Assembly: GCF_008084905.1 (NCBI RefSeq)
Contig: NZ_VSFC01000023.1
Span: 96,377-160,376, forward strand
Source of the DNA: Xanthomarina maritima
GTDB lineage: Bacteria > Bacteroidota > Bacteroidia > Flavobacteriales > Flavobacteriaceae
Length of the DNA stretch: 64,000 bases
Reading direction: 5' to 3'
In this document: piece after piece, positions 8,489 to 16,759 of the stretch
How positions within the stretch are numbered: the stretch's first letter is position 1
How the letters are laid out: each line of letters begins with the position of its first letter
Translations under genes and position numbers: made by a program
Notes under the pieces: model-generated
Told to the model about the DNA's origin: nothing
What the model saw: the letters and a program-made list of their open reading frames with translations, nothing else
Database searches by the model: none

Positions 8489-10627
8489 TTAGCTTATATA
8501 ATTCCAAATATTCTTATACTTTCCAAGCTGTTGGTAAGTGTACAGAATGGTTTTGTTTTCTGTGGCTTTTAAAGTAGGATCACTTCCAAGTACCTTTTTG
8601 GCATAATATCTGGCAGACTGAAGTATGTCCTTGTCTTTGAGTAAATCGGCTATTTTGAGGTTTAATACACCACTTTGTTGGGTGCCCATAATATCTCCTG
8701 GACCTCGTAGTCTTAAATCTACTTCAGCAATCTCAAAGCCATCGTTGGTTCTGCACATGGTTTCTAAACGTGTTTTGCTGTCGTTGCTTAGTTTGTGGCT
8801 GGTCATTAAAATACAATAGCTTTGTTCGGCTCCACGACCCACACGGCCACGTAATTGATGTAATTGTGATAAACCAAAGCGTTCGGCACTTTCAATAATC
8901 ATAACAGAGGCATTAGGAACATTTACACCAACCTCAATAACCGTTGTGGCAACCATGATATTGGTTTCCCCTTTAATAAAGCGTTGCATTTCGTATTCTT
9001 TGTCTGCGGGTTTCATTTGTCCATGTACTATCGAAATCTGATACTTAGGAGGAGGGAAGTCTCTTACCACACTTTCGTATCCATCCATTAAATCTTTATA
9101 GTCCATTTTTTCACTTTCCTGGATTAATGGATACACGATATAAATTTGTCTGCCTTTTTCAATTTCATCTCTTATAAACCTGAAAACTTTGAGTCGGTTT
9201 TTATCGTATCGATGAACCGTTTTTATAGCTTGTCTTCCTGGAGGTAATTCGTCGATGACTGAGATGTCCAAATCCCCATAAACAGACATGGCTAAGGTAC
9301 GTGGAATTGGAGTTGCAGTCATTACTAAAATATGTGGTGGTGTAGGTGAAGTTTTAGATTCATTCTGGTCAGATTGAGAAGGGCCTTTATGCCACAATTT
9401 ACTTCTTTGTTCGACACCAAAACGGTGTTGCTCGTCGATAATTGCGAGCCCTAAATTCTTGAATTTAACCTTGTCTTCAAGTAGTGCATGTGTGCCAATT
9501 AGGATGTCTAATTCACCATTTTCAAGCAATTTATGAATTTCTTTTCTTTCTGAAGTATTGCTTGAACCAGTAAGTAGTTCTATACTGATATTTAATTGAT
9601 TAGCTAGTTCTTCTAATCCGTTATAGTGTTGAACTGACAAAATTTCAGTCGGAGCCATCAAACAGGCTTGAAAACCATTGTCAAGTGCCATGAGCATTGA
9701 CATGAAGGCAACTATGGTCTTTCCAGAACCCACATCTCCTTGTAAGAGTCGATTCATTTGTGCATTACTGCCCAAATCTTGTCTGATCTCTTTTAAAACA
9801 CGCTTTTGTGCATGGGTTAATTCAAAAGGTAAATGCTCATTATAAAATGTGTTGAAGTATTCTCCAACTTGTGTAAAAGGCAAACCTTTTATTTTCGATT
9901 TATGGATTAAATTTTTAAGAATTAATTGCAATTGAATATAGAATAATTCTTCAAATTTTAATCGAAATTGAGCCCTTGCTAATAGCTCCTGATTTTTCGG
10001 AAAATGGATGTTAAAAAAGGCTTCAGATTTGGATATTAATTTGAGTTCAGAAAGGATATTCCCAGATAAAGATTCTTGAAAACGACCCTTGGTTTCAAGA
10101 AACAATTGTTGCATGATTTTATTAATCACGCGATTGGTAATGCCTTTATTCGATAATTTTTCAGTAGAAGGATAAATGGGTTGCATGGCTGAACGCAAAT
10201 TCTGTTCGTGTTCTTCCAAAAGCTCCATATCAGGATGTGGCAGATTAAAAACACCATTAAACCAATTCACTTTGCCAAATACAACATAGGGTTTGTTGAG
10301 TTTTAAGCTCTCGCGAATCCATTTTTGCCCACGAAACCAAATCAATTCCATAGTTCCAGTATCGTCCTTGAAGGTTGCTACCAAGCGTTTGCCACGTTTT
10401 TGAGCGACTTCTTTCAGGCTAATAATTTCACCGATTATCTGAACTTCCGAAGAATTGCGCTGTAACTGATTTATCTTATAATATTGGGTTCTGTCTAAAT
10501 ATCTGTTTGGAAATAAATTAATTAAATCTTGATAGGTGTGAATGTCTAGTTCTGTTCGGAGTAAATCTGCTCGATTTGGACCGACACCTTTTAAATAATC
10601 TATGGGAGTTTGTAAATTAATAGACAT
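8489..10627 (-). CDS. recG: ATP-dependent DNA helicase RecG
   Basis: 712 residues. RecG remodels stalled replication forks and branch-migrates Holliday junctions. The N-terminal wedge/OB domain (about residues 1-150) precedes two helicase domains. Walker A is G-D-V-G-S-G-K-T at 297-304, the DEAD-like box is D-E-Q-H in I-I-D-E-Q-H-R-F-G-V-E-Q-R, and motif VI is seen in Q-L-R-G-R-V-G-R-G. The RecG-type C-terminal segment is complete. It is transcribed divergently from the M1 peptidase and nothing is missing. Confidence 0.97.
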   Translation of the reverse strand: MSINLQTPIDYLKGVGPNRADLLRTELDIHTYQDLINLFPNRYLDRTQYYKINQLQRNSSEVQIIGEIISLKEVAQKRGKRLVATFKDDTGTMELIWFRGQKWIRESLKLNKPYVVFGKVNWFNGVFNLPHPDMELLEEHEQNLRSAMQPIYPSTEKLSNKGITNRVINKIMQQLFLETKGRFQESLSGNILSELKLISKSEAFFNIHFPKNQELLARAQFRLKFEELFYIQLQLILKNLIHKSKIKGLPFTQVGEYFNTFYNEHLPFELTHAQKRVLKEIRQDLGSNAQMNRLLQGDVGSGKTIVAFMSMLMALDNGFQACLMAPTEILSVQHYNGLEELANQLNISIELLTGSSNTSERKEIHKLLENGELDILIGTHALLEDKVKFKNLGLAIIDEQHRFGVEQRSKLWHKGPSQSDQNESKTSPTPPHILVMTATPIPRTLAMSVYGDLDISVIDELPPGRQAIKTVHRYDKNRLKVFRFIRDEIEKGRQIYIVYPLIQESEKMDYKDLMDGYESVVRDFPPPKYQISIVHGQMKPADKEYEMQRFIKGETNIMVATTVIEVGVNVPNASVMIIESAERFGLSQLHQLRGRVGRGAEQSYCILMTSHKLSNDSKTRLETMCRTNDGFEIAEVDLRLRGPGDIMGTQQSGVLNLKIADLLKDKDILQSARYYAKKVLGSDPTLKATENKTILYTYQQLGKYKNIWNYIS

Positions 10628-10702
10628 AACACGAATATAAACCTTAATCTTGAAACTTAAAACTTCAAAATTTATGTATTTTAGTCAGGTAGTTGATAAG
10701 TT

Positions 10703-12709
10703 ATGTTTATGAAAGGCCTTCTTTTTTATTTCTTATTGTTTTTTGCAGGATTAGCTCATGCGCAACAGCTTGAAATTGTTGATTTTAGTCATATTAAAGC
10801 CGAACTGAGTTTTAATGTGGACTCCTCTAAAGTGTATGGATTGGCTGAATATCAATTTAAAATTTTAAAACCTGTAGATTCAGTTTTTTTAGATACTATA
10901 AATATCAATTTTGATGAGGTCTTGCTAAATAATGAAAAAGTGCCGTTTAAAAACAATGCCAAGCAGCTTGTAGTTTATTCTAAATTTAAAACTGGAGAAC
11001 CCTATAATTTGCGCTTTAAATATGAAGCACAGCCTAAAAAAGCTCTCTATTTTGTGGGTTGGAAAAATGAAGCTCCAAACCAAATTTGGACTCAAGGTCA
11101 AGGGAAATATACAAGCAATTGGCTACCAAGTTTGGATGATACGAACGATAAAATAGAATTTGATTTATCGATAACTTTCAATAGCGATTATGAAGTGATT
11201 TCAAACGGAAACCTTGTAAATAAAGAAGTTGAAGCAGAAAATACGACTTGGCATTACGATATGAAAGAACCCATGTCCAGCTATTTAGTGGCTTTGGTGG
11301 TTGGAAAATATAAAGTTTATAAAGAAATTTCAAATAGTGGCATTCCGTTAGAAATGTATTATTATCCAGAAGATTCCTTGAAGGTGGAGCCAACTTATCG
11401 CTACAGTAAACAGATGTTCGATTTTCTTGAAAATGAAATTGGTGTCCCTTATCCTTGGCAAAACTACAAACAAATTCCAGTGCATGACTTTCTGTATGCT
11501 GGTATGGAAAACACAAGTGCCACCATTTTTTCGGATGGATTCGTAATTGATTCCATTGCTTTTGTAGATAGAAATTATGTAAATGTAAATGCGCATGAAC
11601 TAGCACATCAATGGTTTGGAGATTATGTAACGGCTAAAAGTGGCGAACACCATTGGCTTCAGGAAGGGTTTGCTACCTATTATGCGCTTTTAGCAGAACA
11701 AGATGTTTTTGGGGAAAACTATTATTATTGGAGATTATATGAATATGCTCAGGAATTGATGGACCAAAATAGGTCTGGAACAAGTACGTCTTTGTTAAAC
11801 CCGAAATCGAGCAGTAACACTTTTTATAAACGAGGCGCTTGGGTTTTACATGTATTAAGAGAGAAGGTAGGAGATAAGGCCTTTAAAAAAGCTTTAAAAG
11901 TCTATCTAGAGAAGCATTCTTTTTCAAATGTGGAAACCACAGATTTTATTTCTGAAGTTGAAAAAACCAGTGGAGAAGATTTATCTGATTTTGTAAATAG
12001 CTGGCTGGTTCAAGTAGATTTCCCTGTAGACGAAGCTATTGAAAGTTTAATGCAATCGGCATTTATTCAAGAATATGAAATGGTAGATTGCGAGTTAGTG
12101 ACTTCTAAATGCGATTATTATTTAACGGCTCCAATTTCAGATCAAGCCAAAGAAAAGGTTATTTCGCAAATTCCAAATAGAGTGACTTCAGATGTTTTTG
12201 AAGGCTCATTGAAGGCAAGGCAAGCTATAGCTAAGAACGTTGACGAGATTCCTCTTAATTTAAAAGTAAATTACGAAACCTTATTAGATGACGAATCTTA
12301 TGTAACTTTAGAATCTGCTTTGTTTCATTTGTGGATAAATTTTCCCGAAAACAGAGCTGTTTATTTAAACAAAACCAATGATATTGTTGGTTTAAGTGAT
12401 AAAAATGTAAGACAGTTGTGGTTGGCTTTAGCGCTTTCAACGCCTTCTTTTAAACCAGAAAGTAAAACAGAATTTTTAAATGAACTGATAAATTATTCCA
12501 ACCCGAAATATGGTTTTGAAGTTCGATTAACGGCTTTTAACTATTTAAATTCATTAGGAATTTTTAATGAGGAAGTTTTAGCTAATTTAGTGGATGCATC
12601 TGGACATTATAATTGGCAGTTTAATAAGTTTGCTAAAAACATGTTGGAAGAATTATCTAAGAATTCAGATTATCAAGAAATCATTTTAAGATTGAAAAAT
12701 ACAAATTAA
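10703..12709 (+). CDS. M1 family aminopeptidase, exported
   Basis: 668 residues with a signal peptide (cleavage near A-H-A-Q, residue 20). The gluzincin active site is intact: the G-M-E-N substrate motif at 267-270, the zinc site H298-E-L-A-H302, and the third ligand Glu321 in W-L-Q-E-G-F-A, with the usual 18-residue spacing. It should remove N-terminal residues from peptides in the periplasm or at the cell surface. A C-terminal helical ERAP1-like region runs from about 480. The gene overlaps the first patatin by one base (TAATG), which suggests translational coupling. A second in-frame ATG at 10709 is an equally possible start. Confidence 0.93.
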   Translation: MFMKGLLFYFLLFFAGLAHAQQLEIVDFSHIKAELSFNVDSSKVYGLAEYQFKILKPVDSVFLDTININFDEVLLNNEKVPFKNNAKQLVVYSKFKTGEPYNLRFKYEAQPKKALYFVGWKNEAPNQIWTQGQGKYTSNWLPSLDDTNDKIEFDLSITFNSDYEVISNGNLVNKEVEAENTTWHYDMKEPMSSYLVALVVGKYKVYKEISNSGIPLEMYYYPEDSLKVEPTYRYSKQMFDFLENEIGVPYPWQNYKQIPVHDFLYAGMENTSATIFSDGFVIDSIAFVDRNYVNVNAHELAHQWFGDYVTAKSGEHHWLQEGFATYYALLAEQDVFGENYYYWRLYEYAQELMDQNRSGTSTSLLNPKSSSNTFYKRGAWVLHVLREKVGDKAFKKALKVYLEKHSFSNVETTDFISEVEKTSGEDLSDFVNSWLVQVDFPVDEAIESLMQSAFIQEYEMVDCELVTSKCDYYLTAPISDQAKEKVISQIPNRVTSDVFEGSLKARQAIAKNVDEIPLNLKVNYETLLDDESYVTLESALFHLWINFPENRAVYLNKTNDIVGLSDKNVRQLWLALALSTPSFKPESKTEFLNELINYSNPKYGFEVRLTAFNYLNSLGIFNEEVLANLVDASGHYNWQFNKFAKNMLEELSKNSDYQEIILRLKNTN

Positions 12710-13614
12710 TGAGAGCATTAGTTATTTCTGGAGGAGGAAGTAAAGGCGCTTTTGTGGGAGGTGTCGCTCAATATTTAATTGAAAACAAATTGCATGAATA
12801 CGATATTTTTATAGGTACTTCTACAGGTAGTTTGTTAGTATCTCATTTAGCTTTAAAAAAAGTTGAAAAAATAAAAAATGTTTATACTAGTGTTAATCAG
12901 CACTCTATTTTTAACGTCTGTCCATTTAAAATTAAAAAGAAAAGAGGGTTTGAATCCATCAGTATTAATCATTTTAATGTGTTAAGAAATATTTTTAAAG
13001 GAAGGAAAACTTTTGGTGAAAGTTATAATCTTAAGAGGTTGATTAAAAACTCAATTTCTGAAACTGAATTTGATCAATTAAAAATTTCGCAAAAAGATAT
13101 AGTGATTACCGTTTCAAATTTATCACTAAATCAAATTGAATATAAATCTATAAAGGATTATAATTACGAAGAGTTCTGCGAATGGATTTGGATTTCATGT
13201 AATTACACACCATTTATGTCTTTGGTAAAAAAAGATGGTTGCGAATATGCCGATGGAGGCTTGGGTTCCATGGTGCCAATTGAAGAAGCTATAAAACGTG
13301 GAGCTACGCATGTGGATGCTATCATTTTACAAACGGAAGTCACGCATTTTAATAGAATGCCTTCAACAAATGCCTTTTCATTATTAACAAACATGTTTGC
13401 CTTTATGTTGGATAGAATTGAAGGTCAGAATATTAGAATTGGAAAGTTTGTGGCCTCAAATCAAGAAGCAATCATAGATTTTTATTACACCCCAATTGTT
13501 TTAACCACGAACGCATTAATTTTTGATAAAGAAAAAATGACCTCTTGGTGGCAAAGTGGCTTTAATTTTGCTAAATATAAAAACGAATCAGTAAGTCCGT
13601 TAGAAACAGAATGA
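12709..13614 (+). CDS. Patatin-like phospholipase, first of a tandem pair
   Basis: 301 residues. The patatin catalytic set is complete: oxyanion motif G-G-G-S-K-G at residues 8-13, nucleophile Ser38 in G-T-S-T-G, and Asp182 in the D-G-G motif. Such enzymes cleave acyl chains from phospholipids. There is no signal peptide, so it is cytoplasmic or a membrane-surface enzyme. It shares start, active-site positions and most of its length with the next gene, so the pair arose by tandem duplication. It overlaps both neighbours by 1 and 4 bases. Confidence 0.9.
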   Translation: MRALVISGGGSKGAFVGGVAQYLIENKLHEYDIFIGTSTGSLLVSHLALKKVEKIKNVYTSVNQHSIFNVCPFKIKKKRGFESISINHFNVLRNIFKGRKTFGESYNLKRLIKNSISETEFDQLKISQKDIVITVSNLSLNQIEYKSIKDYNYEEFCEWIWISCNYTPFMSLVKKDGCEYADGGLGSMVPIEEAIKRGATHVDAIILQTEVTHFNRMPSTNAFSLLTNMFAFMLDRIEGQNIRIGKFVASNQEAIIDFYYTPIVLTTNALIFDKEKMTSWWQSGFNFAKYKNESVSPLETE

Positions 13615-14495
13615 GAGCATTAGTTATATCAGGTGGAGGGAGTAAAGGAGCGTATGCAGGAGGTGTAGCTCAATATCTTATGGAAAATGAAGGTAGAGAA
13701 TACGATATGTTTTTAGGGACATCAACGGGAAGTCTTTTAATTCCTCATTTGGCGGTTAATAATATTCCGAAGTTGTATGACATTTTTACAAATGTGCAAC
13801 AGCATGATATTTTTAGTGTTAGTCCATTTGTACAACGTAAAAAAGGAGACAGGGAATATGTGTCCATAGATTTTATAAACTCTATTTGGCAGTTTATGAA
13901 AATGAAGAGAACCTTTGGTGAAAGCAAGTCGTTAAGAAGAAATATTAAACGAAATTTCACAAGGGACGAGTTTGAAAAAATTAGAGTTACAAAGGAAGAT
14001 GTAGTAGTTACAGTTACTAATTTGTCAAGAAATAAAGCGGAATATAAATCTATAAAAGATTTTAGTTATGAAGAGTTTTGTAACTGGATTTGGATTTCGT
14101 GTAATTATGTGCCATTTATGTCTTTAGCAAAAATTAATGGATACGAATATGCAGATGGAGGTTTAAGTTGTGTTGTTCCTATTAGAGAAGCTGTAAAAAG
14201 AGGAGCGACGGAAATTGATGCCATAATATTGGAGTCTGAACAAATGGAACATAATAAGGTTTTGGGCAAAAACCCATTTTCTTTAATGATGAATTTATTT
14301 GGCCACTTAATGGATCAAGTTGAAAAGAGCGATGTTGCTATAGGTAAGTTAGCTGCAAGTAATCATGGAGTAAAATTGAACTTGTATTATACGCCTGCAA
14401 AATTGACAGAGAATTCTTTAATATTTAGTAAAAGTCTTATGGAGGATTGGTGGAAAAAAGGTTTTGACTATGCTGAAAAGAAATTCAATGAATAA
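13611..14495 (+). CDS. Patatin-like phospholipase, second of a tandem pair
   Basis: 294 residues. It has the same architecture as the preceding gene, with oxyanion loop G-G-G-S-K-G at 8-13, nucleophile Ser38 and Asp182 at identical positions. Conserved blocks such as Y-K-S-I-K-D and W-I-W-I-S-C-N-Y are shared between the two. The ATGA overlap with the first copy indicates coupled translation. The substrate is unknown. Both active sites are intact, so neither copy looks decayed. Confidence 0.9.
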   Translation: MRALVISGGGSKGAYAGGVAQYLMENEGREYDMFLGTSTGSLLIPHLAVNNIPKLYDIFTNVQQHDIFSVSPFVQRKKGDREYVSIDFINSIWQFMKMKRTFGESKSLRRNIKRNFTRDEFEKIRVTKEDVVVTVTNLSRNKAEYKSIKDFSYEEFCNWIWISCNYVPFMSLAKINGYEYADGGLSCVVPIREAVKRGATEIDAIILESEQMEHNKVLGKNPFSLMMNLFGHLMDQVEKSDVAIGKLAASNHGVKLNLYYTPAKLTENSLIFSKSLMEDWWKKGFDYAEKKFNE

Positions 14496-14523
14496 AATAT
14501 TCCAACTAATTAATACTTCTTGT

Positions 14524-15045
14524 TTACCATAAATCGCCAACTTCTTGTTTGATAAAAGATAAAGCAGCATCGCTTGGTGCTCTTTTTTCCATCATTTCAG
14601 TTAGAATTACCTCTCTTAACTTGTTAGCAGTATCTGTTTTTTCAAGTAAACTTGCTTTTCTTATAAGTTGAATAGTAGCGTTTTTTGCAGCAGTAATAAT
14701 GCTCCAGCAATCATCTGAAATGTAGATTTGTTGCGATAAATTATGCTCAAATTCTTGTTCAATTGCTGCTATAAGTAAAGATTCATAATCTTCTTTATTT
14801 GAAGAGTTTGGAGTCATTCTTATTAATAATTTAGAAGGTGTTATTCTTTCTAAAAATAAAGCCATACGTTCGTAAGCTTGCAAACGGATTGGCATGGTAT
14901 TTACTTGCATGTCTTTATGCAATAAGAAACGTCTTCTGCCATCTTCATTTTTTGTATGTTCTTTAAAAAAGTAATATGCTATAAATCCAGTAATTAATGT
15001 AGGAATAGCAAACATGAATAAATCTATAATTCTTTCAGAATCCAT
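14524..15045 (-). CDS. Conserved membrane-anchored protein of unknown function
   Basis: 173 residues with one N-terminal membrane segment (about 8-27), then a charged, mostly helical cytoplasmic domain containing R-L-Q-A-Y-E-R-M-A-L-F-L-E-R. I recognise this only as a conserved flavobacterial family. It lies 9 bp downstream of the glutamate synthase-like gene on the same strand, so the two are probably one transcript. No function is proposed. Confidence 0.7.
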   Translation of the reverse strand: MDSERIIDLFMFAIPTLITGFIAYYFFKEHTKNEDGRRRFLLHKDMQVNTMPIRLQAYERMALFLERITPSKLLIRMTPNSSNKEDYESLLIAAIEQEFEHNLSQQIYISDDCWSIITAAKNATIQLIRKASLLEKTDTANKLREVILTEMMEKRAPSDAALSFIKQEVGDLW

Positions 15046-15054
15046 AAGTAGTAT

Positions 15055-16623
15055 TTAGATGTTGGTTTTATAATTTCCTCCCAAATATAAGCAATCTTTT
15101 AAATCTTGCATAGAAGTAAAAGGAACATGTGCTTTATGGTATTTATATGTTCTATCAAGTTCTTTGGATAGATGTTGATCATCTACATTCACATCGATGT
15201 CATCCATTTTAAACTGACAAGGATGTTCGTATCCTGCAGCATGAGTAATTTCAACGAGTTCTTTTCTAAAAGTTTTAAAATATTGCGCTAGGCGTTCAGA
15301 TTTTAAAGTAGGATCAATACCATTCTGTAACCACTTACTTTGGGTTGCAACTCCACTTGGACAGCGATTGGTATGGCAAACTTGTGCTTGAATACAACCA
15401 ATACTCATCATAGCTTCCCGAGCTACATTTATACAATCTGCTCCCATAGCAAAAGCCATAGCTGCTTTGGCAGGAAAGCCTAGTTTGCCACTTCCTATAA
15501 ACACAATACGTTCACATAAATCTCTTTCTTTAAACATTTTGTATAAGTCGCTAAAACCATAAACCCAAGGTAGAGATACGTGGTCTGCAAAACTAGGAGG
15601 AGCAGCTCCAGTTCCACCTTCACCACCATCTACCGTAATAAAATCTGGACCTTTACCAGTTGTTTGCATGATGGTTGCTAATTCTTTCCATTGGTCTAAT
15701 TTTCCAATAGCAGCTTTAATACCTACAGGTAAGCCCGTTTTATCAGCAATATCTTCAATAAAATCAACTAATTCTTGAACATTAGTAAAAGCAGAATGAT
15801 TAGGAGGAGATAAAACATCTTTGCCTAATGGGACATGTCTAATATTAGAAATTTCTTGTGTTATTTTAGCAGCTGGTAAAACACCACCTTTTCCAGGTTT
15901 TGCACCTTGAGATAACTTAATTTCAATAGCTTTAACATATGGGTTTATATTAACCAATTCTACTAATTTATCCATAGAAAAATTCCCATTTTCATCACGA
16001 ACACCAAAATAACCTGTCCCAAAATGAAAGATAACATCTCCACCATTACAATGGTATGGAGATAAACCACCTTCGCCTGTGTTATGGTAAGCTCCTGCAA
16101 TTTTTACCCCTTTATTCATAGATTCTACAGCTTTGGCAGAAAGAGATCCAAAGCTCATTGCCGAAACATTGATGATGGAAGCAGGTCGATAAGGCTTTTT
16201 CCGTTTATTATAAGCTCCCATCACTTTAGCACAAGGCAAGAAGTTTTTATCTGAACTATTTGGATGGTTCTCACTAATTTTATAGGGCATCATCGCATTG
16301 TTTATAAAAATGTGCTGATGCGAAAAGATATCTCTATCTGTTCCAAAACCTTCATAATTATTCTCTTTTTTTGCTGAAGCGTAAATCCAACTTCGTTCAA
16401 TTCTATTAAAAGGAAGTTCTTCTCTATTATTTGCGATAAAATATTGACGGATTTCTGGTCCAATTTTCTCCATTAGATAACGTAAATGACCAATAACCGG
16501 AAAATTATGGCTGATGGTGTGAGCTTTTTGAATAAAAATATCACGAATAGCTATTAAAGCTAGAATAATTATTATCCATTGCCACCAAGAAAGGTTTTTA
16601 ATAAAATCTATAATTGAATCCAT
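15055..16623 (-). CDS. FMN-binding glutamate synthase-family protein, membrane anchored
   Basis: 522 residues. An N-terminal membrane helix (about 14-28) precedes a glutamate synthase central FMN-binding barrel. The barrel has N-V-S-A-M-S-F-G-S-L-S, I-E-I-K-L-S-Q-G-A-K-P-G-K-G-G and G-G-E-G-G-T-G-A-A-P blocks. A 3Fe-4S-type cysteine set follows as C-x5-C-x4-C in the C-I-Q-A-Q-V-C-H-T-N-R-C segment. There is no glutaminase domain, so it is not a complete GOGAT. It resembles the stand-alone GltB-like proteins of Bacteroidetes, whose physiological reaction is not settled. Confidence 0.88.
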   Translation of the reverse strand: MDSIIDFIKNLSWWQWIIIILALIAIRDIFIQKAHTISHNFPVIGHLRYLMEKIGPEIRQYFIANNREELPFNRIERSWIYASAKKENNYEGFGTDRDIFSHQHIFINNAMMPYKISENHPNSSDKNFLPCAKVMGAYNKRKKPYRPASIINVSAMSFGSLSAKAVESMNKGVKIAGAYHNTGEGGLSPYHCNGGDVIFHFGTGYFGVRDENGNFSMDKLVELVNINPYVKAIEIKLSQGAKPGKGGVLPAAKITQEISNIRHVPLGKDVLSPPNHSAFTNVQELVDFIEDIADKTGLPVGIKAAIGKLDQWKELATIMQTTGKGPDFITVDGGEGGTGAAPPSFADHVSLPWVYGFSDLYKMFKERDLCERIVFIGSGKLGFPAKAAMAFAMGADCINVAREAMMSIGCIQAQVCHTNRCPSGVATQSKWLQNGIDPTLKSERLAQYFKTFRKELVEITHAAGYEHPCQFKMDDIDVNVDDQHLSKELDRTYKYHKAHVPFTSMQDLKDCLYLGGNYKTNI

Positions 16624-16674
16624 GAATTATATTTTTTGGTTAAAGATATTTAAAATAGTTAAATTATTATTTTT

Positions 16675-16700
16675 ATGAATAATTGTTTATAATTATTCAT
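16675..16700. promoter_or_regulatory. Perfect palindrome in a divergent promoter region
   Basis: ATGAATAATT (16675-16684) and its exact complement AATTATTCAT (16691-16700) are separated by 6 bp. They lie between the divergent glutamate synthase-like and UvrD genes, which suits a dimeric regulator's operator. No regulator is identified. Confidence 0.4.
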
Positions 16701-16715
16701 AATTCTATCCTATAA

Positions 16716-16745
16716 AAAGGCTAGCAATAGTTATTTTTAGCCTTT
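16716..16745 (+). promoter_or_regulatory. Leader hairpin before the UvrD-type helicase
   Basis: AAAGGCTA (16716-16723) pairs with TAGCCTTT (16738-16745) across a 14-base loop and ends 14 bases before the TTG start codon. No upstream gene needs a terminator on this strand, so it may affect expression of the helicase. Confidence 0.35.
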
Positions 16746-16759
16746 AAAATGAAAGAGAT

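Noticed and set aside
11178..11606. 142-codon minus-strand open frame inside the M1 aminopeptidase gene
   Set aside because: It lies opposite conserved catalytic sequence and encodes a His/Leu-rich product with no domain pattern.
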